A program made the position numbers and the translations under genes. The notes beneath the pieces were generated by a model. It saw only the letters and a program-made list of their open reading frames with translations, made no database searches and was not told the DNA's origin. A stretch of 64,000 nucleotides of DNA from Rhizomys pruinosus (taxonomy: Eukaryota; Chordata; Mammalia; Rodentia; Spalacidae): positions 318,223 through 382,222 of the forward strand of contig VZQC01000286.1 of assembly GCA_009823505.1 (NCBI GenBank), read 5' to 3'. Shown one piece after another: positions 1 to 10,990 of this stretch; position 1 is the first letter of the stretch, and every line of letters starts with the position of its first letter.

Positions 1-350
1 GCTAATGCACATAGAGAAAAAAACTAAGGTTAATAAGGCACAAGCATCGAATGTGAAGAACGATATAAAAGACATTAAGTGGTGTCTAGAGAAATATGTC
101 AGCGCGCAGATGCGTGGTTTAAGGGGACAGTGGACACAAAAGGGATGAATTTTCTCCGAGTCTAAATTGGATGGAGAAACATTGTTTAAAATGCACAAAA
201 CTAATCAAAATATTTTTTAAATCTAGAAATTTGCTGATTTAAAAACATAAACAGAACTGTATTGTTTAAATGAAAAACTAATTAATAAAAGGAAATGGCC
301 ACAATGGGCACTAGAAAGTGAAAAATTAGAATACATTTGTCCAACGATCT

Positions 351-486
351 TTTTTATTCTTTTTGAGACAAGGTCTCCCTTTAGTCCCAGCTTTTTTTTT
401 TTTTTTTTTTTGAACTCACAGAGATCCCACATGCCTCTGCCTCCAAGAAGCTAGGAATGAATGGCATGTGCCCACCATGCCCGGCT
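351..486 (-). repeat. B1 SINE
   Basis: Reverse B1 (7SL-derived): 'gagacaaggtctccct' near the low-coordinate end and 'catgcccggct' at the other. A run of about 22 T replaces part of the middle, so the copy is internally altered. Confidence 0.75.
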
Positions 487-516
487 ATTGTCCACAATCT
501 TAAGAAGTGAAGTAAA

Positions 517-688
517 GGGGCTGGAGAGATGGCTCCGTGGTTAATAGCACTGACTGTTCTTGCAGAGGAATCGTTTCGATTCCCAGCACCCACAGATGGC
601 TAAGAACTGTCTTAACTCCAGTTCCAGGGAAATCCGGAGGCAGACAGTACAATCATACAATAAAATATAAATAAAAATTTTAAAAAAG
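517..688 (+). repeat. B2 SINE, shortened
   Basis: Begins 'ggggctggagagatggctc' and keeps the degraded B-box region 'tcgattcccagcaccc'. It ends in an A/T-rich tail with ATAAA motifs. The segment normally carrying the 'cctcttctgacctcc' block is missing. Confidence 0.8.
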
Positions 689-884
689 AAGTGAAGTAAA
701 ACATGTAGCAGATCTGTTTACACTTGGCTTTAAAGGGATATTTGATTGTGATGCAAAATTGTAGCAAAATTATAAAAGCAAAGACCTCCTATCATCATGC
801 AACATTCTTTTATAGACAGAGGTAAATGAATAAATGAGGAAAACTTCAATAAATAATTACAAAAGATATTTTAATTAAGTTACA

Positions 885-969
885 TTGACTGATTGAATGG
901 TTGATTAATATGTTGACTGAGTGACTGAGAGACTAAGTGACTCAGTGACTCAGTGACTGAGTGGGTGAC
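885..969 (+). repeat. Imperfect (GACT/GAGT)n tandem repeat
   Basis: A run of 'gactgagt', 'gactcagt' and similar 4-8 bp units, ten or more imperfect copies. Simple-sequence DNA with no coding sense. Confidence 0.8.
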
Positions 970-1233
970 AAGTTGGTGGGTGAATTCACATGACATAGAG
1001 CATGAAAGGAGGTCAGAGGGCAACTTGTGGGATTTGATTTTTCTCCTTCCAACATGTCTGCTTCAGGAAAAAAACTCACATCCTTAGTCTTGGTGTCAAG
1101 CAGTATTATCTGCTGATTCACCTCATTAATTCCAAAGAGGACATTTTGAAAATATTCTTGTTCTCTGTTTTTAAAATATACCATTCATAAGCCATTTCTC
1201 CCCATTGATGTCTAACTTATCCTCCCCCTGACG

Positions 1234-1466
1234 TTTTTTTTAATTTTTATTTATTCCTTGTATGTGTATAATGTACTGTCCCTGCATGTAGGTTGTGCAC
1301 CCATGTCTGCAATGCAACAGAGGTCAAAAGAGGGTGGTCGGATTCCCCCTGGAACTAGAAGTCAAAGGATGGTGCTCAGCCACCATGGTGGGTGCGGGGG
1401 ATCGAACCCGGGTCCTCATGCAAGATTAATCGGTGCTCTTACCACGAGGCCATCTCTCCATCCCCC
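1234..1466 (-). repeat. B2 SINE
   Basis: Full-length reverse B2: a T-rich tail complement at the low end, 'gggatcgaacccgggtcct' (B-box complement) and 'ggccatctctccatccccc' (head complement) at the high end. An open frame across it is a SINE artefact. Confidence 0.88.
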
Positions 1467-2229
1467 ACCCCCTGACTTTATAACATTTTATTAAGTGCCC
1501 TGAACATTTTGTTTATAGTAGTACATTCACGCCTAGCTAGAAACATGTAGTTTAGGTGGGTTTCTTTCAAAAAGTAATTGGGTCAGTTCTATTCACTCCT
1601 TAGGAAAATGGAGGTGTCTTTTTTCACTAAACATGAAGAGTAATAAGAAAACAATAGTAGAAGGAGACAAAGTTGAAAGATAAAATGACTCTTTTTGAAA
1701 ATTCTCAATTCGTAAGAACTGTCTCATCTTTTGTTCTTATGTTCCCATGAGATGTTTTCCTGACATTTTAATAGATTACAGTCAGTCTTTGTCCATTGAG
1801 CCTAAAAGAGTCTTAAAATTTATAGTAGGTAAAATGGTTTAAATTATGGAAGTGTTTGCTCTGAAGAAATATTTCCTCTAGCATATGAATACATACGCAC
1901 CTTTGTTGCTTCAAAATAGAACATCATTAAAGGTCAAGGATAACAGAAATGGTTCAATGGTTGAGCACACTAAATGAAGAAGGCATAAACCACCCCCTAA
2001 GTTCTTTTCTCTGAATTCATTGATTAGAGAATCTCACTTTCCTCATCAGAGAAGCTACTTTTTGCCATAAATGGAGATGAATTCAGAGACCCACAACTGG
2101 ACATTGTGAAGAAAAGAAAAGATTGTTGGTATAGGCTCTAAACTGAACATCTATATCCAACTACCTCCCCCAAAGCACCCAGGAAAAAAGCTTGGGAGGA
2201 TTGCAAGATCCAGACCTGGTGGACATCTC
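1467..2229. other. Unassigned AT-rich DNA
   Basis: No gene, RNA or recognisable recent repeat could be identified. The longest open frames are short and lack codon structure. Confidence 0.5.
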
Positions 2230-2460
2230 TGACAAAGAACTATTAGCTCTACATGATAGTTGCACACATGAACTCACAGAACTGTAGCTACACAGCCAGG
2301 ATCAAGCCAGCCCAAAGTTCAGCAGGGATGGTGATGGGGTGGCCTGACACCCTACCTCTAGCTGAGAAACTATTAGAATTTGGTGGGTGCTGGGAAAGGA
2401 GAGTCAGTTTTCTTGGAGGATGGTGTCTCTGAAAGCTACCAGTGTTGCAGTCCATGTTTC
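2230..2460 (+). repeat. Old interspersed repeat fragment, family uncertain
   Basis: Shares 'cacacatgaactcacag' and a later 'gggtgctgggaaaggag' block with the segment near 5520-5700, in the same order. Two separate copies make it a dispersed repeat, perhaps an old L1 or LTR piece. I cannot name the family. Confidence 0.4.
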
Positions 2461-2464
2461 TACA

Positions 2465-2810
2465 CTGTGCTGCTTAGCCTTATTTGTCAGCCAACACCAC
2501 CTGGGTTGAGGGGGCTTCAATTGGGGAATTTCCTCCATTGGATAAGCCTGTGCCTATGTCTAGGGTATTTTCTTGATTATTAGGGATGTGGGAAGACCAG
2601 CCGACTATGGCAGTGCGAACCCCTGGGCAGGTGTTTCTGTGTTGTGTAAGAAAGTAGGCTGAGCTTTCTCACGGATCGGTGGACAAAGCCAATAAGCAGC
2701 ATCCTCCCGGCCTATGCTTCATTCCTGCCTCCAGTTAACTTCCCTGAGTTCCCGAGTTGGCTTCACTTGATGATGATGATGGAGCTTGTAAGCCAGATAT
2801 ACACCCCCCC
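2465..2810 (+). repeat. LTR-like old rodent repeat
   Basis: Resembles a common rodent interspersed repeat reading from a 'gcttagccttatttgtcagc' start to a 'gtaagccagatatacacc' end, which fits a decayed 'gccaaataaaccc' polyadenylation region. A solo LTR is likely, but the family is not confirmed. Confidence 0.4.
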
Positions 2811-3207
2811 CAAAAAAAATAGGTTTTGGTCCGTATTTTTAAACAGAGCAATTGAGGGCAGACTAGAACATACAGCCCTTCACATACAGGGGTCACTAAT
2901 GGGTTTATTTAACAAAAGAGAGTGAGAAGAGAACAGCATGAGGTGGCTCATGGGGGAACTGGAAGGAAGAAGAAGGAGGGTAGACTTGATCAAAACCATG
3001 TTATGTGCATGTATACAATCTTGAAGTTGAAAACAAAAGGCGTGCATTACTCTTACAGAAGTACTCAGCTGGGATCCAAGCACCCATCCCAAATGGATCA
3101 CAAACACCTAAAATCCATCTCTAGAGAAGTTGATGACTTCTTCTGGTCTGCATAGGAAACCTCTCTCCATGCCACTTCACAAAAACAAGTATGCGTAAAC
3201 AAGATAA

Positions 3208-3353
3208 TTTTTTTGTCTTTTTGAGACAGGGTCTCCCTGTAGCTCCACTGTCCTGGAACTCACTATGAGACCAGCCTGGCCTTGACTCAAGAGATCCTCC
3301 TGCCTCTGCCCTCCCAAGTGCGGAATTAAAAGCATCCACCACCACACTGGGCA
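3208..3353 (-). repeat. B1 SINE
   Basis: T-tract, then 'gagacagggtctccctgtag', 'tcctggaactcact' and a final 'accacactgggca': a whole reverse B1 with its tail complement at the low end. Confidence 0.9.
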
Positions 3354-3659
3354 AAGTTAATTTTTTTTTAAGGAATCAAAATAATAGTTCATGAATGTTC
3401 ATCATGAGACATTAAATACAGTAAATCTGAGTTTTACAATCACAACAATACACGAAAGCTAAATTTCATTTAAAAAAATATATAATTTTGGTGATCTGTA
3501 ATAAGAGGTATTAAAGAGAAAATTACAAGACAATAATAATGAGTTTTTGGAGCCTAAATTCTGTTGTTTTTATATATACTTAGCATTTGCCTTAATTGCT
3601 AAGTTATGTAACAAGTTATTTGAGGAATGAACAAAACACATCTAAAAACTATTAAAATG
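3354..3659. other. AT-rich DNA without recognised feature
   Basis: Very AT-rich with many short A and T runs. No gene or repeat signature was recognised. Confidence 0.5.
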
Positions 3660-3895
3660 GAGCTGGAAATAGAGCTCAGTGGTTAAGAACACAAACTACG
3701 CTTGCAGAGGAATCAGGTTTTGGTTTCAATTCCTAGCACCCATGGCAGTGGCTAACAACTGTCGAACGCCAGTTCCAAGGGATCAGATGCCCATTTTTTT
3801 TTTTTTTTTTTTTTTTGATCTCTGCAAGCATTGCATGAACATGGGTGCACTTATAGACTTATACACAATAAAAAAATAAAAAATAAATAAAAGTA
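3660..3895 (+). repeat. B2 SINE with internal T-run
   Basis: Head 'agagctcagtggttaagaac', 'ttcctagcacccatggc' and the 3' 'gcattgcatgaacatgggtg' are in order, followed by an A-rich tail. About 22 T sit where 'ctcttctgacc' normally lies, so this is an indel or a homopolymer artefact. Confidence 0.8.
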
Positions 3896-3944
3896 TCTAA
3901 AATATTAACAACAATGTCCCAAGGGAAATAATTTGATGAGAAAG

Positions 3945-4312
3945 AGGGTTACAGTATCCCCATTTGCGAATGATATGGTATTCGCATAAGAGTCCAAAAG
4001 CTTATAGAAATGCCTTAACAATTTCAGCAACAGGCAGGATACTAAATCAATTTGCAAAAATCAGAAGCCTTTCTATATACAAAACAGAAAATCAGAGAAA
4101 GATTTAGGAACATTCCCATTCGCAATAACCTAAAACATATCTAGGTAGAAACCTAAGCAAAGGCATTAAAGACTTCAACAAAAACCTTGAGTCTTTGAAG
4201 AAATCCTGTGAACATGGATTGATAGAATTAATACTGTGAACATAACCATCCTACCAAAAAAACTTACAAAGTCAATGCAATTTCAGTCAAAATCCCCATG
4301 AAATTATTCAGC
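3945..4312 (+). pseudogene. Old L1 ORF2 reverse-transcriptase fragment
   Basis: Translation on the plus strand with frame changes gives the stretch after the RT active site and the 'KYLG'-like and 'FNAIPIKIP'-like blocks typical of L1 ORF2: for example 'gcaataacctaaaacatatctagg' region (QQ/IKYLG equivalent) and 'caatttcagtcaaaatcccc'. Stops and frameshifts show it is long dead. It is 5' and 3' truncated and has no tail. It ends abruptly where the composition changes at about 4316. The family is L1 beyond reasonable doubt; the subfamily is older than the reverse L1s elsewhere in the window. Confidence 0.65.
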
Positions 4313-4315
4313 TGG

Positions 4316-5300
4316 GAAGAGGGCAAGAAAGGCCGTGCATTACTACTACAGGCACGGAGGCGGTGTTTCTCATAAATTGCAGTGCTGCAGCAAGATCGCA
4401 CACACAAATCGTAAAGAAACGCAAACTTAAGACGCACGACACTCAGCACCACTGAGCAAAGATTCTAATGGTGCCATACAAGGTGACATTTACATACTAC
4501 CTCGGCGCGCTCCAAGCGGTGTGGAGTTGAGGTGTGTGTGCATCAGGTGTCCCCATAGACACAGCATGGTAATGGTACACATCGAGACTTTCAGATCATT
4601 GGAAAAAAACAGAAAACCAAACAGGGAAGAAAAAGGAGAAATATGCCTGAACATGGAGAGCTCAGGTCGTGTGTGACATGCGCCTAGCAGGGGGGGGAGG
4701 CGGGGAAGTCGCGCTCACAGCCGCGGGTGCGGAGGTGGGGGGGGGGGGGGGGGGGGGGGGAGGGGGGGTGTGAAAACAAGCGGAGGGGGGGGGGGGGAGA
4801 GAACGAAGGGGAGAGACCGTAGGTCGATCTCTCCGCTGAAACGCGCCATCTCTTCAGAGTGTCGAGAAGACGAACTGGGCCGCGAGTGCGGTGAGAGTGT
4901 GTCGGCGCGATCTCGACTAGGCAAGCCAGGGCCGAGCAGGGAAAGGCAACGGCGCGGGGCAAGGACCGGGGTTTGAGGCCCCACACCCACAGGGGAGCCG
5001 GAGAACGGGGGCGGGAACTCAAGGGGCCAGGGGAATGCTGGGACACCCTTTCGGACCTCCAGGCAGGCACACAGGGTGCCACAACCACAGCAGACAGATT
5101 CAGGCGACACAAAAGAACAAGTAAATTTAAAAAAGACGCTGCCATGGCAACTGATAAAGCAGACAAAGTTTGGCAGAACTGGTGCAATGCAGAGCATAGT
5201 TGAGGGTGTGTGGTGGGTGTGGTGTGTGTGGGGGGGGGGTGTGTGGCAGATGTAGCTTTGACACACTTGCAATGGACCGCTACAATAAGACAAACGCACC
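4316..5300. other. CpG-rich and poly-G block of unclear origin
   Basis: Contrasts sharply with the AT-rich flanks. 4681-5060 is strongly GC-rich with about thirty CpG sites. G-runs occupy 4737-4768 (24 G, one A, 7 G) and 4785-4797. The shoulders (4330-4640, 5060-5300) also carry unusual CpGs. It could be a true CpG island or an error-rich gap fill. Long open frames here (up to about 200 residues, proline-rich) come from low-complexity sequence and have no recognisable domain. No TATA box, splice signal or gene could be assigned. Confidence 0.5.
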
Positions 5301-5509
5301 TGCTCAACTCTCAGCAGAGAAGTTTCCTGGATGGGGCAGGTGGGTGGGTAGCAGAAACATGATGAACTGGCAGATGTGCAGAGACAAGAACGTAGAAGTG
5401 CTAGGGCTGAATAGAACCTGTTTCAATCTTCCCGTTCAAGGATCAGGGACATTAAGTGACAGGGCAGAAAGAGTGGTAAGGAAACAGCAGGGCGGATTAA
5501 CCAAGAAAT

Positions 5510-5725
5510 AGTTTGCATACAACTGGTTAGTTACACATTTGAACTCACAGCAATGCTGTCAGCATGCACAAGTCCCATGCAAGCAGAAAAAAGACAAAAT
5601 ACTGACAAAATGCTAGTATAGATATGAGGAAGTTGAGAAGAAATCCCAACCCATCCAAGGAACTGATAACTGCTGGGGAGGGAAGCGACAGACCGTTTCA
5701 GTGACAGGACCTTGATAGTTAATCA
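5510..5725 (+). repeat. Old interspersed repeat fragment (same family as 2230-2460)
   Basis: Contains 'acacatttgaactcacag' and 'ctgataactgctggggagg', in the same order as the 2230-2460 piece. It abuts the forward L1 3' UTR and may be part of the same element. Confidence 0.35.
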
Positions 5726-5837
5726 GGCCTCAGTTATGACCCACAGTGAAGGAAATTTGAGAGAGACAAATCAGTATCGCTATAGATGTGGAAGATATAT
5801 TATATATATATAAGATATTATAGATATATAGTAATAG

Positions 5838-5838
5838 N
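5838..5838. other. Single ambiguous base (N)
   Basis: One N inside a TA-rich tract ('gtaatagnct'). Likely a low-confidence consensus base or a contig join. Confidence 0.9.
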
Positions 5839-5859
5839 CTTCTAGGTGCTGCAAAGGTT

Positions 5860-7094
5860 TTAATACAAGAGACTTTCTTAACTCCCCCCCATAGAATAAG
5901 GAGAAATATGATGATGATGAGGTCGTTCTCCAGCTGTAGATTGGAGCCAGCTGTTATAGAGGTATTCTCTTGTAAAATCGGTAAAACTGCCTTCTTTAAT
6001 TGACTAATGGACATAGAAACTGTGAAAAGGATTATTCTCTATTCAGAACCAAATATAATGCTAAAGTCTCCTTAAGCTATGCACTTAAGCAAAATATATT
6101 AATACAGGAGCTCTGACATCAGCAATGGATTATTCTACCAAGGAGATGTTGGCCAGGGGATCCAAGCCCCCACAAAAGGTAAAGGCTCCTTGCCTCTAAA
6201 CTGGGATACCTGCAAGAAGAGAGGCAATAAGGCCCTGCTGTTGAAGACCTGACGTTAACATGGGAAAGATGTATTGAGACCACACATGCAAGTGTACAGA
6301 TGGTCTTTGGAATACCAGAGAGTGTTACCAAAGGCCACTAAACCAATAAAGCAAATATGGGTCTCCTTTAGTCAAGCAATATTCCTCCATCAGCACCAGC
6401 TACACCTCACCTGCCTGGAAATACTGTGCAGCAGATGCAGCCATATGCCTGTATGTCCCAAATCTAATTGGCTATTGGCTCTCTCCTTGGAAGAATAACC
6501 CACGGCTGATGCCACAAGGTTACATCCGAGAAGCATCTTTGATGAGTGGTGAATGATACATCTTTCTGGAAATATGTGGATGGATGTTAGAATATAGTAA
6601 GAAATTATGTTGGTCTAGGGATGTGGCAAAGTAGGCTTTTATCTCCAGCTGTATGTATTTGGCTGAGTTTACAGTGCTACACTTCCTATTGAGTGGGCCT
6701 TAATTCCAATTAGATAGGTATCAATTATCCCCCCCCAAGATAAAAATTCCATTTCGGCACCAATAGTAATAGTTAGCTGGACCAGTCATTGTTGTCTATT
6801 AGGCTTTACAGCTGGGGAGGACCATAATTGGTTTTCTTTCTTGGTAGCTTTTATGGTTTCCACTGATACCACGAGAGCTAGACTTCAGGGAGGAAATTTT
6901 CAGGTCAGTTTTAGCTTGTTGTTCCAAGTCCTGTGTCTGAAGTATGGCCCGTCTTCACCAATAGGGTCTTACTGTTGAGTTCCAGGAGGCAATCAAGGGC
7001 TTTGGCAATCACCCATGTTAGTTTGGAGGACTCTTGAATTATGCTGACAACCAACTCAAAGCAAGGCTTCTCCTGCCTGGTACTGTGTTCTTTG
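5860..7094 (+). mobile_element. L1 3' UTR, 5'-truncated
   Basis: 6270-6530 ('ccagagagtgttaccaaagg', 'ccaaatctaattggctattg') is the forward version of the sequence found reversed at 21780-22090, 35935-36230 and 59070-59380, and inverted within 15003-15285. 6590-7094 continues in a pattern I recognise as older rodent L1 3' UTR. No ORF2 is attached, so the insertion is 5' truncated. It runs into the CA repeat. L1 identity rests on reverse copies at 38084-39150 and 61365-62330, where the related sequence lies directly downstream of ORF2. Confidence 0.6.
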
Positions 7095-7106
7095 TTGTCA
7101 ACAATA

Positions 7107-7149
7107 CAACACACACACACACTCACACACACACACACACACACACACA
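7107..7149 (+). repeat. (CA)n microsatellite
   Basis: About 20 CA units with one T interruption ('actcac'). Confidence 0.95.
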
Positions 7150-7189
7150 TGATATATATTTCATGTGTATTTGAGTTAATGCATTGCCC

Positions 7190-7585
7190 TTTTGTTTTTC
7201 ATACTATCTAACCAATTTTTTATCTCTCCTTTTCCCCATTTCTCCCTTGATAACGACTGTCTCCTACTATTCCCCTTTATTGCATTCCTTCTTCCTCTTC
7301 ACTCCTATGGCTACTTTCCATTTTCCTGTATCCTACAATTATATCAGAGTACAGACTCACAACCAAGCTGTTGGAGCTAAGTTCCACAAATGAGGAGAAT
7401 ATGCATCACTTGTTTTTCTGAATCTGGGTTAATTTTCCTAATTTAACATTCTCTAATTTCACCAATTTACCTGCAAATTTCATGATTTCATCTTTCTTTA
7501 CCACTGAGTAGGACTACATTTTGCAAAGTTACCATTATCCATTCATCAGCTGAGCAACAATTAGGTTATTTCTATTTATTTCTCA
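7190..7585 (-). pseudogene. Old L1 fragment, ORF2 C-terminus side
   Basis: 7465-7500 ('acctgcaaatttcatgattt') is the antisense of the conserved 'MKFAGKW'-type end of L1 ORF2. The flanking pyrimidine-rich stretch fits the adjacent region. Too decayed for a frame. Confidence 0.45.
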
Positions 7586-7604
7586 CCACAACAGTAGTAG
7601 TTAA

Positions 7605-7790
7605 AAAAATACTGAGAAAAAGATGCAAGATAGGACTTATCATGTTTGGCGGAATGTATGAGTTCTGGGGTTGGGGGACATGGATGGGGAAACAGGCATA
7701 CACTTGATTAAAAAATATTGTATGAAATGTACAAAAGCTCAATAAAAAATAAGAAAAAGGTATATTGTATGAAATGCACAAAACTTCAAT
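7605..7790 (+). mobile_element. L1 3' end with poly(A) signal
   Basis: 'actgagaaaaagatgcaaga', a G-rich polypurine stretch, then 'gaaatgtacaaaagctcaat' and AATAAA: the usual 3' terminus of a rodent L1, forward. It is the complement of the pyrimidine-rich ends seen at 14360-14520 and 52340-52500. Confidence 0.55.
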
Positions 7791-7807
7791 TAAAAATTAA
7801 AGAAAAA

Positions 7808-7967
7808 GCCGGGCATGGTGGCGCACGCCTTTAATCCTAGCACTTGGGAGGCAGAGGCAGGTGGATCTTTGTGAGTTCAAGGCCAGCCTGGTCTACAGAG
7901 CGAGTTCCAGGACAGCTGGGGCTACAGGGAGACCCTGTCTCAAAAAAAGACCAAAAAAAAAAAAAAT
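7808..7967 (+). repeat. B1 SINE, near-consensus
   Basis: Starts 'gccgggcatggtggcgcacg' and ends 'gggagaccctgtctc' plus an A-tail. Few differences from consensus, so relatively young. Confidence 0.95.
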
Positions 7968-7999
7968 TAAAGAAAAAATCTTTAAAAGAAGGACAATTA

Positions 8000-8820
8000 A
8001 AGTATGTTAACATTTGGGAATTATATAAAATAAGTGTTTCCTGAAAGTCAAGTTCATTAAAAAGCATATGTATATATGAGTATTTGTATACATGTGTGCA
8101 TATAGATCGATTTGTCAAATAATAAAATTAATTTGCATTGACTTTTTCCATGTCCTATTTTTGTGTTTTACTTCTCTGCTTTGTTAGTACATTCTGCTTT
8201 CCTTGGGAATGCTTTCAGATCTTAGTATAATGCCTCACTCATTAAGTTTTACATCTCTTCTTTCTAGAATTCTAAAATTTAGAATTATATATTTATCCTC
8301 CCAAACAACCTTAGCTATAACCCATGAGTTCTGAAGTGTAGTGTTGTTTTATTGTAAATATTTTGTAATTCATAAATCATGATATCATAGTTCACAGTAT
8401 AACAACTTTTCTTTAATCATCTTTTTTATTTTTTGGTCCATGAATTAATTATGATTGTGCATTTTTACTTCTACATTTATAAAGAATTTAGATGTTTGTT
8501 GTTGATTTCTAATTTACTGTATCATAATTAAAGATCATATAGTGTAAAAATAGGCATACAGATATATATATATATATATTTGTGTATGTAGGTATGTTTA
8601 TGATTACATATATATGTAGAAATATACATATTTATAATACCGAGTCACATATATATTAGAGAAGCATGAAAGAAAAGGCATGTTAGTTATTAATAAACTT
8701 TATGAGAACAATATTTTAAAAATTTAACTATCAGAATTTTGTATGAAATGCACAATGCTTCAATAAAATTGGGCTTTGAAAAAAATTAACTATCAGTGAT
8801 TTAAAGGAAATACAGTAGGA
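8000..8820. other. AT-rich DNA with short TA tract
   Basis: Contains a (TA)n run at 8562-8579 and a short 'gtatgaaatgcacaatgctt' piece near 8742 that looks like an L1 3' tail. No gene was seen. Confidence 0.45.
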
Positions 8821-8824
8821 AGCA

Positions 8825-8935
8825 GGCATCATAACATATATGTATAATTCCAGCATTAAGGAGGCAAAGGCAGGCATGTAAGGCCATTCTAGGCTTGTAT
8901 AGCAAGACCCTATCTCAAAACAACAGAAAGACAAA
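8825..8935 (+). repeat. Old B1-related SINE
   Basis: 'ggaggcaaaggcaggcatg' and 'gcaagaccctatctcaaaac' match the centre and 3' end of a diverged B1. Confidence 0.55.
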
Positions 8936-9285
8936 CAAAAGCATGGAAGATAACTTTCTGACTTTTGTATTCAGAAAGATTTCTTTATTAAGATATAAGA
9001 AATACAAAGTGTAAAGAATACAGTAATACATTAACTACATTAAATGTTGAAAATCTTGGTATATCAAGAGACACTATAGAAAAGAAAACCTATACGTGGA
9101 GAAGATTATTTTCATACACATATTGTTAATAAGTTATTATATCAAATATAATAATATCCATAGAAAAAATCAAAGTGAAATATAGCCAAGGAAATAATAT
9201 AAAATTAAAGGGAACAAAAAGAGAGAGAGAAAAACTTATTCAAAGAACTGACCAAAACAATAAACTTGTGCCTCAAAAAGGTTAT

Positions 9286-9388
9286 AAAATACTGAGCAAA
9301 AGATGCAGGACAGGACTTAACATGTATGACAGAATCTATGAGCTCTGGTGGGGGGCAGGGGGGCATAAGGGGTGGGCATGGATGGGGG
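9286..9388 (+). mobile_element. L1 3' end, cut by assembly gap
   Basis: 'tactgagcaaaagatgcagg' followed by a G-rich stretch parallels the L1 3' end at 7605-7700. It stops at the first N. Confidence 0.5.
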
Positions 9389-9973
9389 NNNNNNNNNNNN
9401 NNNNNNNNNNNNNNNNNNNNNNNNNNNNNNNNNNNNNNNNNNNNNNNNNNNNNNNNNNNNNNNNNNNNNNNNNNNNNNNNNNNNNNNNNNNNNNNNNNNN
9501 NNNNNNNNNNNNNNNNNNNNNNNNNNNNNNNNNNNNNNNNNNNNNNNNNNNNNNNNNNNNNNNNNNNNNNNNNNNNNNNNNNNNNNNNNNNNNNNNNNNN
9601 NNNNNNNNNNNNNNNNNNNNNNNNNNNNNNNNNNNNNNNNNNNNNNNNNNNNNNNNNNNNNNNNNNNNNNNNNNNNNNNNNNNNNNNNNNNNNNNNNNNN
9701 NNNNNNNNNNNNNNNNNNNNNNNNNNNNNNNNNNNNNNNNNNNNNNNNNNNNNNNNNNNNNNNNNNNNNNNNNNNNNNNNNNNNNNNNNNNNNNNNNNNN
9801 NNNNNNNNNNNNNNNNNNNNNNNNNNNNNNNNNNNNNNNNNNNNNNNNNNNNNNNNNNNNNNNNNNNNNNNNNNNNNNNNNNNNNNNNNNNNNNNNNNNN
9901 NNNNNNNNNNNNNNNNNNNNNNNNNNNNNNNNNNNNNNNNNNNNNNNNNNNNNNNNNNNNNNNNNNNNNNNNN
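9389..9973. other. Assembly gap (585 N)
   Basis: Unbroken run of N. Its left edge lies in a G-rich L1 end and its right edge in a reverse L1 3' UTR, both hard for short-read assembly. Confidence 1.
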
Positions 9974-10168
9974 GTTGTCTTGGACTCTGGTCAATTCTGG
10001 CTGTTTCCTTTCATGGGCTGACAGTTTGTCCAGGAATAACCTTTCGATTCTACTAATGAAGCACAAGCAATTAGATATATAGGTATTTAAACAGCACTAA
10101 TAGTTATGCTAGGTTACTTTGGTATAGACACATATGTTTGGATGATATGTTGATCCATGAATTACATG
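9974..10168 (-). mobile_element. L1 3' UTR fragment
   Basis: Matches 14812-15003 almost base for base ('caattctggctgtttcctt', 'gaagcacaagcaattagata') and stops at the same internal point, 'ccatgaattaca'. The remainder is lost in the gap. Confidence 0.6.
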
Positions 10169-10216
10169 CGTGAAATGTGCCCAATAAAAATTAACTTAAA
10201 AAAAAAAAGAAAAATA

Positions 10217-10426
10217 TGGGGCTGCAGAGATAGCCTAAGAGCTCCGACTGCTCTTGCAGAGGACCCAGGTTCGATCCCCAGCACCCACATGGCGGCTGAG
10301 AACCATCTGTAATTCCAATTCCAGGAGAACTCCACTTCCAGGGGAATCCGACGCCCTCTTCTGACCTCCGCGGCATTGCATGACACGGGTGCACAAACCT
10401 ACATCCAGACAATACATTCATACAAA

Positions 10427-10477
<51 letters not shown>

Positions 10478-10479
10478 AA
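10217..10479 (+). repeat. B2 SINE with (AAAT)n tail
   Basis: Head 'ggggctgcagagatagcc', 'ggttcgatccccagcaccc' and 'tctgacctccgcggcattgc', then an uninterrupted (AAAT)n run from about 10425 to 10479. Confidence 0.93.
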
Positions 10480-10519
10480 TCAATAAAAAAAGAAAAATAG
10501 CCAAGGAGTAATAAAAGCA

Positions 10520-10990
10520 ATTCATGAAAAGGAATTCTAAATAAGCAACATACATGCTTATCTTTATCGTGGTAACTGCAAATTAAAATAAGGTAAAACT
10601 ATGAAAAATGAGATTGGCATTAATTAAAACTTAATAATAGGAATTGTTGGTGAAAATGTGGTGTGATCAGAACTTTCACATACTGGGGACTAATACTGTA
10701 CTGCAGTTAGTAGGGTGCTGTTCTGATATGCAGGAGACCTTGGGTTCCATCCCTAGCACAACATAAACCAGATGAAGGACTTTAAACCTTTAATCCTAAC
10801 ACTTTGGTGGAAGTGGAAGCAGAAATAACAGAAACGCAATGTCATCCTTGGTTAAATAGCAAATTCAAAGCCAGCCTGGGATATGTAAGAGTCTGTCTCA
10901 GACAATAAACAAACACAAATGAGGAACAAAAAATACTCTCCCATTCTGGTTCAATAGAAATGGGTGTAATCATTTTGAAGAGGAATATGG
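10520..10990 (+). pseudogene. Old L1 ORF2 3' fragment, interrupted
   Basis: 10580-10690 ('gcaaattaaaataaggt', 'gttggtgaaaatgtggtgt') parallels the L1 ORF2 C-terminal region around the 'KTTLRYH...CWRGCG' block, forward and decayed. 10925-10990 looks like its continuation. A B4-like SINE separates the halves. Confidence 0.4.
10695..10912 (+). repeat. B4/RSINE-like SINE
   Basis: An ID-like head ('gggttccatccctagcac') fused to a B1-like body ('ctttaatcctaacactttgg', 'aaagccagcctgggatatg'). Confidence 0.65.

Noticed and set aside
885..969. Regularly spaced repeats resembling a CRISPR array
   Set aside because: Units of 4-8 bp without spacers, in a mammalian genome: a simple tandem repeat.
4684..5307. 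Overlapping open frames up to 207 residues, proline-rich
   Set aside because: They lie on low-complexity G/C runs in a suspect block, overlap in several frames and show no domain, splice or start context.
9175..10082. Open frames of 230-290 residues
   Set aside because: Almost entirely made of N from the assembly gap.
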